A stretch of DNA of 64,000 nucleotides, from positions 81,188,662 through 81,252,661 of the forward strand of contig CM066043.1 of NCBI GenBank assembly GCA_033557465.1. Direction: 5' to 3'. This DNA comes from Ichthyophis bannanicus (lineage: Eukaryota; Chordata; Amphibia; Gymnophiona; Ichthyophiidae). Positions 46,365 to 56,085 of the stretch are shown one piece after another. The position numbers and the translations under genes are program-made. Under the pieces are notes generated by a model that worked only from the letters and a program-made list of their open reading frames with translations, was not told the DNA's origin and ran no database searches. Within the stretch, counting starts at the first letter, position 1. Each line of letters begins with the position of its first letter.

Positions 46365-48234
46365 CTACGATGATGGATCTCTTCTCCGCAGTGTGATTCG
46401 CAACAGTGATGCAGGATTAGCGATCGAAGTCCAGGGGCGACTCTCAGGAACTGTTGCTGGTTTCACTCGACTGTGGTGGATCCAGGAGTCGATCTCTGCC
46501 ACTTTCACTGCTGTTGGGGTTGATAGCAAAACGATATATGGGCCTTTCCAATGAGGCGCCAATGGTGTCTTCTTCCACTCTTTTACCCACACCGAGGCTC
46601 CAGGCTTGAAAGGGTGCAAGGGTTCTTTTAGATTGATAGGCAACTGGTCCTGCACCTAGGTATGAAGACCCTGCAAAACAGAACTTAGAGCCAACAATTC
46701 TTGCCTAGTGATTTGTGCTCCAATTTGATTCATATCTCCCCTTATCCCCTGAATTATAGGCGGGGGCCTTCCATACAGGATCTCAAATGGGGACACCCCT
46801 AATGGCGTGATGGGTGCTGACCGTATTCGGAGAAGGGCAATGGGGAGAGCTTGGGGCCACTTCAGGTGGGCTTCCTGACAGAGTTTGGATATCTGAGACT
46901 TCAGGGTCCGGTTCATTCTCTCTACTTTCCCTGAACTCTGGGGCCTATATGCTGTGTGTAACTTCCATTGTATCTGCAGGGCATGGGCTAGCTGCTGGGT
47001 TACTTGTGACACAAAGGAGGGCCCATTGTCAGACCCCATGGTCAGTGGTATTCCGAATCTGGGGATGATCTCATGAAGCAAGGCCTTAGTGACTTCTCTG
47101 GCCTTCTCAGTTCTGGTGGGAAAAGCTTCCACCCATCTAGAAAAGGTACAGACTAGGACCAACAAGTAGCGATATCCGTTTGCTCGTGGCATTTCTGCAA
47201 AGTCTATTTGGATATTTCCCATGGGGGTAACTCCCACTGACTGAATTCTTGGGGGTAGGACAGGACCTTGGCGGGCATTGTTTTTTGCACAGGTCACACA
47301 GCTTCGGGCTACTGAGGTGGTTAAAGGTCCTAACAGTGAGATATAGAAATATGGCTTCAGAGCTTCGGCCATCTTAGTTTTACCATAGTGTGTGGCCTGA
47401 TGAAAAGCTGGACAAAAGCAGGGCCTAATGCTTCAGGAATTACAGTCATACCAGGGGTTGAGCTCCCTTCAGGTGGTGGCAACACAATCCACCCAGTGTC
47501 TGATAATTTCCCCCCCTCCTTTTGACAGTCCATCTCCACTTTGGTATATCTGGGGGTCCATGCACTAAGAGGTACTGGAAATATGGCTGCTTGAATTGCG
47601 GCATTTGGGGTGATAATTTGTCCTGCAAGGGCTGCTTCTCGGGCTGAGGCATCAGCAAATCTATTTCCTCGGGACACTTCTCCATCTCCAGTCTGATGGC
47701 CTCGGCAATGCATTACAGCAACGTGTTTAGGGGCCCAAACTGCTTCCAACAAAGTCAATATTTCTGGGCCATACTTGACAGACTTGCCTCCTGAGGTGAT
47801 CAATCCATGTTCTTTATACAGGGCCCCATGAGCATGTAGTGTTGTAAAAGCATATTTAGAGTCTGTATACACATTCAGACTGATTCCGGCTCCGATTCTG
47901 AGTGCACGTGTGAGGGCTATCAATTCAGCCTTCTGCGCTGAGGTTCCTGGGGCTAGAGCTGATGATTCTACTACCATGTCCAGAGTCACTACTGCATATC
48001 CAGCACATCGCTGTCCTTCAATTATGAGGCTACTCCCATCCACGAAGAAAGTTCTGTCTGGGTGGCTCAAGGGAATATCAGTCAAATCTGGGCGACTCGA
48101 ATATACAGTGTCCATTACTTCTAAACAATCATGGTCAGGTGGGCCTGGCCCAATTGGTAATAGGGTAGCTGGGTTCAGCATTTGGCTAACACTCAATTGC
48201 AAGTTAGGATTCTCACATAGAATACTTTGATACT
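46365..48234 (-). pseudogene. pol: Proviral pol, 3' part (RNase H and integrase), broken
   Basis: From 48234 the frame resumes after the solo LTR. RNase H follows (FVDGSS, KAELIALT, YTDSKYA and GNRFADASARE hold its four acidic residues). A frame change at about 47380-47420 separates it from integrase (46656-47372). Integrase shows H.TH-like and C..C zinc-binding residues, IDFAEMPR (first catalytic Asp), SDNGPSF (second) and SSGKVERMNRTLK (Glu). An in-frame TAG at about 46653-46655 cuts off the C-terminal domain (46365-46655: [16 protein letters not shown]). The two breaks make it inactive. The role in the family is removal of the RNA template and joining of viral DNA to the chromosome. Confidence 0.9.
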
Positions 48235-48266
48235 TGTGATGATGAAGGCAGTTCAGAGGCTATGGA

Positions 48267-49127
48267 ATGCCAGGAGAATGTGCCTTTAAGAGTGAGAGCA
48301 TTCAGGGTTTCCCCAGCAACCGAGAACCTTTGACTCATAGCACAGTCACCATTAAGCCCCGCCCACTTCAGCACGTCAGGGCTGGAGTGAAGCCTAGCAG
48401 CTCCCACGTGTGCTGGGAAAAAGGCGTGGTCCCTGAGAGGGAGCAGTTTAAAACTCCTGTGTTTGGAGAGTCAGGGAGAGGAGGACCGGAAAGTGAAGGA
48501 GAAAGACGAGGAGAAGAGAGAAGAAGGAGTGGCAGTGAACCCAGAGGACCTGGACGAGAATCCAGAGGAACTGGAGCTAGAGGAGAAGGGGCCCAAGGAG
48601 GCACGAGAAGTGCTGGGCTCAAGCTCAAAGACAAGCCGTGGGATCTGCTTGGAACCGGTCCAAGGCAGTCTCAGCAGAAAGGAAGTTTGCTACAACGGAG
48701 AGAAGTGTCTGCAGAGAGAAAGCAGCATGGCTCTGGCAAGGAAAGAGGAGAGCTACTAAACGGCCCTGAACTAAGGCAAGTGTATCTTCCAGAATTCCTG
48801 CCTGAAAGAAAGTTAAGAGAATTAGTTCCTGATAGAAGGAATAATTATAATAACCAGCTAAGCTTTAGCAGTAGAAACAATAGCTTGTCTGCAGGTCAGC
48901 ACTCCCAGCTCTCTGAAGAAATAGAGCAGAAAAAGGTTCTATTAGAGAGATTGAATGAAATGCTCCAGAAACAAACTAGTCAGCTCTACAGCCAGGTACC
49001 CTCTGAAGAATGTTGTGAGGATGCCATTGAGGAAATGGATATAGGAAGCTGCTATGAAGACTATGAAGATAGCTCCAATGAGATGCAGTGTTCTTATTGT
49101 AAAGCTAATGAATTAGAAGTGTGTTAA
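48267..49127 (+). CDS. 286-codon open frame within the U3 part of the solo LTR
   Basis: It starts with ATG (MPGECAFKSESIQ) 32 bases into the LTR and ends at TAA 160 bases before the TATA box, so it lies wholly in U3. The N-terminal third is unremarkable. The middle (about residues 70-125) is Arg/Gly/Glu-rich. Residues about 215-240 (SEEIEQKKVLLERLNEMLQK) look like a short coiled coil. The end is very acidic and Cys-rich (EECCEDAIEEMD, then CSYCKANELEVC). I do not recognise the protein. An overlapping frame at 48463-48759 is probably a shadow. It could be an LTR-borne accessory gene, as in mouse mammary tumour virus (which also encodes a protein in U3), or a chance frame in purine-rich DNA. 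Confidence 0.5.
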   Translation: MPGECAFKSESIQGFPSNREPLTHSTVTIKPRPLQHVRAGVKPSSSHVCWEKGVVPEREQFKTPVFGESGRGGPESEGERRGEERRRSGSEPRGPGRESRGTGARGEGAQGGTRSAGLKLKDKPWDLLGTGPRQSQQKGSLLQRREVSAERKQHGSGKERGELLNGPELRQVYLPEFLPERKLRELVPDRRNNYNNQLSFSSRNNSLSAGQHSQLSEEIEQKKVLLERLNEMLQKQTSQLYSQVPSEECCEDAIEEMDIGSCYEDYEDSSNEMQCSYCKANELEVC

Positions 49128-49288
49128 GCTTAAAACCTGTTTGAATGAGTGAATGCCATAGTAAGGAACTTACCTGATTGAAGGACGCAGCACAGAGAAC
49201 AGCTGAACGTTGTTAATCAAGCTGTTGCTCTGTAAGGCTTGAAACTGAAGGGAAAGCTCCGTGGACATTTTTTTAAAGCTGTTTCTGT

Positions 49289-49295
49289 TATAAAG
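49289..49295 (+). promoter_or_regulatory. Solo LTR TATA box
   Basis: TATAAAG about 220 bases upstream of an AATAAA; it places the U3/R border near 49320. Confidence 0.65.
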
Positions 49296-49509
49296 GAGCT
49301 GTGAAGTAAACACTCCCATAAGAAGTTAATGTGCCCATGAGAAGCTTTATAATCTGAGCTTTGAAAGCAAGTTCCTAAGAAGCTATCTATTGCTGATATC
49401 AGTAATCCTGTGCATACTTTTGTAAAAGTTATACCTTTGCTTTGGAGAAGAATCCCATTATTGTTTATTCAGCCTGTTGTGAATATGATGGAAACCCCAG
49501 AACACAACA

Positions 49510-49515
49510 AATAAA
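49510..49515 (+). promoter_or_regulatory. Solo LTR polyadenylation signal
   Basis: AATAAA within ACAACAAATAAATATTT, 180 bases before the LTR end. Confidence 0.65.
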
Positions 49516-49691
49516 TATTTCTCTGTTTCGCCTGGCCACTTGTCTGCACAACTACTTTTGCCTAATATGGATAAGTGAAACTACATATCCCAGCAGCCCT
49601 CCTGGCAGCCATATTGGGAGGACTTATTCTAGGGCAGCAAGGCGACTCCATCCTGGTGCCCGGCTATACGCCCAGCCAGGTGGGGGCGACA

Positions 49692-51367
49692 TACTTCAAC
49701 ATTCGGGCGTTGGTGAGCCAATGGTTTCCTTTGTGCTCCAGCAGGGTTAAAACAGAGTGGGGTACAGTAACTTGAAGATTCTGTCCTAAGGTGAGCTTGT
49801 CTGCTTCGCTCACTAAAAGGGCTGTGGCTGCTACAGCTCTCAGGCAAGGTGGCCAGCCTTTGGCAACAGGATCCAATTGTTTCGACAGGTAGGCCACAGG
49901 TCGCTGCCAAGACCCAAGAGGCTGGGTCAAGACTCTCAATGCGTTTCCACTTGATTCATGGACATACAGACGAAATGGTTTCTGCACATCCGGTAGGCCC
50001 AAGGCTGGGGATGACATCAATGCTGTTTTCAGTGATTTGAATGCTTTATCTTGTTCTGGGCCCCATTCCAGGGGAGATCGTTCCATTCCTTGTGTGACTT
50101 GGTACAAGGGTTTCGCCATGAGCGCAAAATTTGGTATCCATATGCGGCAGTAGCCTGCAGCTCCCAAGAAAGCTCGCACCTGTTTTCTAGTAGTGGGGGT
50201 TGGAATGTGGCATACTGCTTCTTTTCGCTCGAGTCCTAATTTCCGGGTTCCTTTGGACAGATGGAACCCTAAATATTTCACTTCTGTCTGGCATAGCTGC
50301 ACCTTGACTCTTGAGATTTTGTATCCAGCTTCATTCAAAAGGTGCAGAAGGTCACTTGTAGCTTGTATACAATCAGATTTGTTGTTGCTGGCTATGAGCA
50401 AATCATCTACATATTGGAGCAAAATTCTTTTTCCCGGAGTTACAGAGTAGCTTGACAGATCTTGACTGAGGGCTGCACTGAAGATAGTGGGTGAGTTCTT
50501 GAATCCTTGTGGTAATCGAGTCCAAGTGAGTTGCCCTCGTCGTCCTGTGGTAGGGTTTTCCCATTCAAATGCAAACAAAAGCTGACTGGCCTCTGCCAGG
50601 CGTATACAGAAAAAGGCATCTTTTAAGTCTAAAACAGTAAAGTGAGTGGCTTCTGCTGGAATCAGTCCCAAGAGGGTGTAAGGATTTGGTACTACTGGAT
50701 GTATGGTTTCAACTGCACTGTTCACTCGACGTAGATCCTGCACTGGGCGGTAGTCACCTGTCCCAGGCTTCTTGATTGGGAGAAGGAGGGTGTTCCAGGG
50801 TGATTGGCATTCTCTTAATTTCTTCAGGTGACGATGAATGCCTTCAATTGCTGGTCTTGGGAGGGGATACTGACGCACATGCACTGGTTCTGCTCCCGGT
50901 TTCAAGGTAACAAGCACAGGAGCTATATTCTTTGCTAGGCCAGGTGGATTATTCTCTGCCCATACTCCAGGTGGGGCTGCAATGCTGGTAAGTATACAGG
51001 AACTTGCTGTTTTGGTTGCAGGTAAATAGAACCGCCATTCTTCTTCTCGGGGGACAGTTAACACCATCAGACCAGCAGTCTTTGAGTTTATAGTCATTTC
51101 CATTTTTCCCCCTTCAACAAAGGATATCTGTGCTTGAAGCTTTGCAAGCATGTCTCGGCCCAAAAGGGGAACTGGGCATTCAGGCATGTACAGGAACTGG
51201 TGTGTTATCTGCTGCCCCCCTAGTTCACAGGTGCGGTTCTGCAGGAAAGGTCTTGTGGTCCTAGTTCCAGTAGCTCCCACAATTGTAAAGTCCATATGCT
51301 GGTCTCCAATCTTTAATTTGACCATAGGCTCCTGGAGACCCAAGAAGAACTTGGAGCCTGGTCTGGC
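49692..51367 (-). pseudogene. pol: Proviral pro-pol, 5' part (protease and reverse transcriptase), interrupted
   Basis: The frame follows the gag UAG in the same phase and stays open to the solo LTR. The protease segment keeps its end (CPVPLLGRDMLAKLQAQISF) but lacks the active-site stretch: the text passes from GDQHMDF to TIVGATGTR without the expected Asp-Thr/Ser-Gly. The reverse transcriptase shows TGDYRPVQDLRRVN, VLDLKDAFFCI (first catalytic Asp), LPQGFKNSPTIF and YVDDLLIA (catalytic pair). The thumb and connection follow. The 1457-bp solo LTR at its 3' end cuts the gene before RNase H. The protease deletion alone would block particle maturation. Confidence 0.92.
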
Positions 51368-53208
51368 CTAGTCCTCATCATCCATGAAATAGCCCTCGGC
51401 GACTATTCCTTCCATGGCAGTCTCATTCTGCTGGGTCTGTTGAAACTGTGCACGCTGCATCCCCCCTCGCTGCTGGAATTGCCCCCCCACTCTCCTGGTG
51501 CTCCCACGTCCCCTCCAGGGGGTGGAGCCACGTTTCAGGCACGTATCCTTCCAATGTCCTTCCTCTTTACAATAAGCGCACTGATTTGCGCCTAAGGGGG
51601 GCCGAACACTCCCTCGGCCCCTTCCTCGTCCTCTGGCTCTTCGGTTAGGATATCCTCCTCCGCGTCCTTCCACTACTGCTGCAGCGAGCAGATCTACTTT
51701 TCTCCTCATCCTTCGGTCACTTTCCCTTTTGCATTCTTCATCACGGTTCACATATACCTTTTGCGCGACTTCCATTAGCTGTGCTGAATTCATGCCTGCA
51801 AATCCTTCTAATTTCTGCAGTTTTCGCTTTATGTCTCCCTGGGACTGACTCACAAAAGCAGTATTTACCATGCGTAAATTCTCTTCAGCTGCTGGGTCAT
51901 ATGGAGTGTAAAGTCTATAGGCTTCAGATAATCGTTCATAGAAAGCAGCCGGACTCTCATCTGGGCGCTGAAGAACTTCTGCTACTTTCCCAATATTCAT
52001 AGCTTTCTGACCTCCCTTCCGCAGGCCCTGTAGTAAAGCCTGGCGAAACCGGGTGAGGGCTTTTTCTCCTGCATCACTATTTGGGTCCCACTTGGGATCT
52101 TTGTTCGGAAAATCTGCAGCTGCTGCCTGCTGGGGATCTAGATCCTGGTCTCTCCCGACTACAGGGTTCTCCTCCAACCATTTAGTGGCTGCCCGCACTA
52201 TCCGTGCCCGCTCCTCTGTAGTAAAGAGGGTAGCCAGGAGCTGGCGACAATCAGACCAGGTGGCTGATGGGTTTGCATAATACTAGACATTAACTCTGTC
52301 AAATCATGGGGCTTGTCAGTATAGGAGGCATAATGTGTTTTCCAATTTAATAAATCTGTTGTGGAAAAAGGCACATAAACTAAGCTGGTTGGTCCGGGCA
52401 CAACCTGACCCTCTTCATTTTTGAAAGGCAATCCTGGGACCTGCCGCAGTGGCATTTGGCGGGCTTCTTTCTGGCCTTTTTTCCAGGGTCTGAAGGCATC
52501 CCGCAGCTTAGTAGAGCTGGAGGTGTCTTTGCTACTGGTGTCTGGTCTGGTGGATGGCTCTGGACCGGCATCTGACTCTCCACTAGCAGCAGAGTCCTCA
52601 TGGGGTGACTGCTTCGCATCAGAGTACTGCTCAGGACTAGGGCTGCGACTTCTATGAGGAGGGGTCTGCTCTTCAAGTTTTGGAAGTGGATGCTCCTTGG
52701 CAGGAGGTACCTCGGCTGGGGGTACCCTTGCTGCCTCCGGCTCTACTCGGGGTACTGGTGGGGGTACTCGGGGTGGAGCTGATGGGACTGGGGTATACAG
52801 AAAGGCAGGTGGATATCCCGGAACCTCTGGGGGCTCTGGCTCTGCATAAATCGGAAGCTTCTCTGTCTTAGCAGGGACTCTTGTGGTAGTGGCTAACATA
52901 ATCCTTTTCTGTCCCTCACTGCAACTCTTCATCCAGAGGGGCTGCTTCTCACATATGCCTAACCAGGAGTCTATATAGGAAAACTGTTCAGGACTATAGC
53001 TGCGCACTATCTTGTGCACTCGGGACACAGTTTGGATATCAAAAGTACCTTCTGGTGGCCACCCGGCATCTAGCACTGGCCATACTCTGCTACACAATAT
53101 TTTTAAACGGGGCGCTGTCATTTTGATCCCATAATCACCACTAAAACCTTTCTTAAAATTTGTGATCATACAGTTTAACGGAGTTTGCACAGACTCTGCC
53201 CCTCCCAT
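51368..53208 (-). pseudogene. gag: Proviral gag (matrix, capsid, nucleocapsid), frameshifted
   Basis: The start ATG at 53208 gives MGGAESVQTPLN, with Gly at position 2 as for a myristoylated matrix protein. A Pro-rich spacer follows with a PSAP late-domain motif in PVPSAPPRVPPP. Capsid comes next, with a major-homology-like stretch (ESPAAFYERLSEAYRLY), then an Arg/Gly-rich nucleocapsid with one CCHC knuckle (CAYCKEEGHWKDTC). The frame changes near 52265, where the matrix-side frame (ending 52198) passes to the capsid frame, consistent with a lost single base. Gag ends at UAG (51368-51370), followed by pol in the same phase, as in gammaretroviral readthrough. The frameshift disables it. Confidence 0.9.
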
Positions 53209-53899
53209 GATGACATACAACGTATAAGACAGCAAACAGAAAGGGTAGGTGGAATGGCTACGGGTAAGGGGTCCGCGTAGCCCACAGAACAATAAGGGGG
53301 ACAAACAACAGACACTTCCTCCTGTTCGCGACTTGAACGCGGTCGCCCGGTCAAGAACTGCGCTACTGAGGAGTCCGCTCTCGCTTGGCCTGTATTGCAA
53401 AGCCTCTCAAACACACTTCACACAACCAAACTTGCTAGCATTTCCCAAATTCCAAAATTCCCGGGCTAACTGACTAAACCAGAATTACTAAAACCGAAAG
53501 GGCTGATGGGTTCGCCCCGCGCACTACTTGCAGGGGTACTAGGATCGCCCGTGGAAGTTGATCAGACTTCCTTTACCTGTTACTGTACCAGAAGTGTCTC
53601 GAGACTTTCCCAAAGCTATCTGACTAGGAACCAGAAAAATCAATACTCACCGGATCCAGTAGCTAATGCGCTGCGCAGCCCGTTCCACCTGGGGTTGAAT
53701 CCTGGACTGGCCTCAACCAGGGTTCGAGGTGTTGGCCAGCTGGACCCGGCAGGCCGCTGAGGCAGGGTGGAATCCTCCGATACAAAGGACTGGTGGCACC
53801 TGGGATCCTCTCCGCTGTCGGTCGGCTGCGGTCCCAGCCGGACCAAACCTAGAGGCGGTAATATGCGGTATTATTCGCTTGCATTCAATTTGCATTACC
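53209..53899 (-). other. Proviral leader between primer site and gag
   Basis: About 690 bases with no long frame of its own. The gag phase remains open for about 64 codons upstream of the gag ATG, but without another ATG. A packaging signal would be expected here in a live virus; I cannot identify one. Confidence 0.6.
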
Positions 53900-53917
53900 T
53901 TCCCGGCCAATGCACCA
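53900..53917 (-). other. Primer-binding site matching tRNA-Gly
   Basis: Read on the minus strand the 18 bases TGGTGCATTGGCCGGGAA lie five bases inside the 5' LTR. They are the exact complement of the 3' end of a vertebrate tRNA-Gly(GCC) with its CCA, as I know that tRNA. This would prime minus-strand DNA synthesis. Confidence 0.85.
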
Positions 53918-53922
53918 AGAAA

Positions 53923-54638
53923 TGTAATAGCGAAAGGCCCGCAACCCCAATAATACCCGGAGTCAATGGACGAGGATTCAACTCCCTTTTATTGTATATA
54001 CAGTCTCAGCACTAGCATACAAAATGTCTGAGCCCAGAGCTCAGAAAAATGACAGTTTATATACCTTTCTTCTCCAGTCTAATACAGGCAAAACTTCTCA
54101 TTGGTCCTGGTCTTAGTAGACATAACACTAAACATAATACTTCTGCTAAAGTATACAGTATATTTCGCTACTCTTGCAAGGTCAGTTAGCTTGCAAAGAT
54201 AGTGGAAGGCATATCAGAAGCATTCTCATCAAAAGCAAAACAAAGCAAGGCCAAACAAAGCAAGGCTAAGACGTATCTCTAGCCCTGGCTCAAAACACTA
54301 AACAATTTTCATAATGCTAGACAAAATATTCTTACACTGTTCAGCTTCTCTGCTATATTTTCATCCTAATTACGAGGTCAGTGCACATCTAGCAAAGATA
54401 CAGTGGCGCGGCATTCTACTGAAACAGACATCTGGCTTACCTAAACAATAAACAAGAAAGTTTTAATTCTCTTATCTCCAGGAGAGCAGAACATGTTATC
54501 AAACTAGAATAGAACGGTATTTCTTTCTAACAGCTAACAGCATTCTGTAAATTTCCAAAATCAGCAATAACATTTTAAAGCAGGAGAAAAAGGGCTTCAG
54601 ACCTAGCTCTGCTACATGCTAGGCCATCGCCTATCACA
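53923..54638 (-). repeat. 5' LTR of the provirus
   Basis: Partner of 45469-46184, equal in length and differing at about nine sites by eye. The TATA box at 54057-54063 and the AATAAA at 53988-53993 are intact. The U3 part has a tandem CAAAGCAAGGC pair near 54240-54265. Confidence 0.93.
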
Positions 54639-54931
54639 CTCGAAGTACTGGATTTCAAAAATAGTGACTTTGGTAAAATGGAGCAGTGCCTTGGGGGGGG
54701 GGGGGGTGGGGGGTGGGGAGACAAGTGACACGGAAGAAGAGTGGGCTAAACTAAAAGGAGCTATCAAAGAGCAACCGGAAGTGGATTGCCAACAGGAAAG
54801 TAAATAAAAGGATGAGGAAGACGACACTGGTATAGTTCTCCAACGATGTTAAAACGGCAGAGGTTTGAGAGGATTTGCTTAGGATCTTGCGAGACTCAGA
54901 GTGGGTATCTGAACAACTGAAAAAATGTAGG
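54639..54931. other. Unassigned flank with a long G run
   Basis: No gene. A G tract (54692-54718, with two T interruptions) dominates. Short open frames on both strands have no motif. Confidence 0.4.
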
Positions 54932-55395
54932 GGGTAATTTTATGAGGAGCTGCCTAGATTTAGGTGGCAGGAACACATACAAATGGAGGTATTTTAGTCA
55001 TTTATGCATGTAAGTGGCCACTTAGGCATGTAAATGAGCATTCTCTTGCTGTGCCCTATTCTGCAAAAATGCACTTACACGTAAAGCTACGTACTTTCAT
55101 GATGGGCATGCACAGGGCGAAATTTAGGCAGAGCATGGGTGGAGTGTAAAGTTGCACATGTGCATTATAAAATACTATAATTTATGCATATTTTTTAGAA
55201 ATCTAGGTGTGAGCATTTTCACCAGCTCTAGGGTTGTTGTAAGTCATCGTGCCTTAAGTTAGTGCATTTTGGACCACTTATGCTGCTATCTTATAAAGAA
55301 ATCTAGGTGCCTAATTATTTTTTTTATAAAGTAGTGCCTAAGTAGACATCTACTTTCAGGTACAAAGTTAGGTGCTTCCTTATAAAATTACCTTC
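54932..55395. mobile_element. Inverted-end repeat with GGTAATTTTAT ends
   Basis: The left end GGGGGTAATTTTATGAGGAG and the right end CTTCCTTATAAAATTACCTTCC face each other. Between them are TAGGTG/AAATTTAGGC-type words but no gene. Similar ends are scattered in this window near 5752, 15940 and 16060, which points to a dispersed family. The flanks do not give a firm duplication, so the class is open. Confidence 0.5.
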
Positions 55396-55574
55396 CACAT
55401 GTGGACAACTGCAAGGTGATGTATGTAAGGATAAATAAACCTAACCAAAATTACAAAATGCTTAGTTAGAAATGAATCAGTGGTCATTGGAGAACTTACA
55501 GCATGGAGACTCTGTTACTCATGGTAAGTGAGAGCATAAAGAATCATTTATATAAATCAAACAAAAATATTGAG

Positions 55575-55800
55575 CTATTGTTACTCTTAGATATTTTGTC
55601 AACTTTGACACAGTAACCCATCACACTGTAACAGTGATTGCAGGCTCTTGAGATCAATGGAACGATTCTGAAGTGGTTTCAGATTTGTAGACCAGCAACA
55701 AAAAGTAGTCCAGGATAAAAAAGGATCTAGTTGGAAGACAGTGAGGTCTGGAGTCCCACAAGGCTCGTCATTATCAGCAATGCTTTTTAATATTTATGTG
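55575..55800 (+). pseudogene. Decayed LINE reverse transcriptase fragment
   Basis: Allowing frame changes, the plus strand reads LLLLDI.ST.DTVTH, ILKWFQI and then SGVPQGSSLSAMLFNIYVP, the Asp-containing palm motif and the PQG loop of an L2/CR1-group reverse transcriptase. It is too decayed to place further. Confidence 0.6.
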
Positions 55801-56085
55801 CCATTCCTGGCTGCTAAGCTAAGTGCTCACACCTATCAGGGATGGATTTTTACCAATAATATAGAGAACTTATTTCCTCCAGAAACTTCCTTCAAATCAG
55901 CTACCTCGTTAAATCCATCTGTAGCTAGTCAATGAGTGGTTAATAGACAATAGCTCTTATTACTGTAATTACAAAAGAGAACCCTGAGGCCTTATAGCTA
56001 AACTTAATATTTATCCACCCTTCACTCTTCTGTTATGACCAATAAATTCCCACCAATCGAGTGAAAATTAAAGTAACTATATGAA
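55801..56085. other. Unassigned spacer
   Basis: Nothing recognisable between the LINE remnant and the Penelope-like 3' end. Confidence 0.4.

Larger units (their letters stand above)
48235..49691 (+). mobile_element. Solo LTR (1457 bp) of a second, different LTR element, inside pol
   Basis: The insert starts TGTGATGATGAAGG and ends GGTGGGGGCGACA, a TG...CA pair. TACT flanks it at 48231-48234 and 49692-49695. A TATAAAG at 49289-49295 and an AATAAA at 49510-49515 give a normal U3-R-U5 order on the plus strand, so it lies opposite to the provirus. Insert plus one duplication copy is 1461 bases, a multiple of three, and the pol frame is the same on both sides. The LTR does not resemble the 716-bp LTRs. 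Most likely a whole element inserted and then recombined between its LTRs. Gammaretroviral or gypsy-type origin are both possible. Confidence 0.85.
45469..54638 (-). mobile_element. Gammaretrovirus-like endogenous provirus (minus strand), env-less, interrupted
   Basis: Two 716-bp LTRs of the TG...CA type bracket gag, pro and pol on the minus strand, with a primer-binding site beside the right (5') LTR and a polypurine tract beside the left (3') LTR. By hand the LTRs differ at about nine positions, roughly 1.3 percent, so the insertion is fairly recent. Gag shape, Gag-Pol joined in one frame through a UAG, and the integrase features are gammaretroviral. There is no env between pol and the 3' LTR. 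A solo LTR of another element (48235-49691) splits pol. Flanks share only CTC, so a clear 4-6 bp target duplication is not seen. All genes carry disabling breaks. Confidence 0.93.

Noticed and set aside
53320..53385. tRNA-like text on the minus strand in the proviral leader (TAGCGCAGT, then GTTCAAGTC)
   Set aside because: A T-loop-like hairpin exists, but a full cloverleaf with acceptor pairing cannot be drawn with correct spacing.
53209..53400. In-phase extension upstream of the gag ATG, with a hydrophobic stretch, as a possible alternative membrane-bound Gag
   Set aside because: The extension has no ATG, and the first codon assigned to it is TTG. There is no supporting signal, so ordinary openness is more likely.
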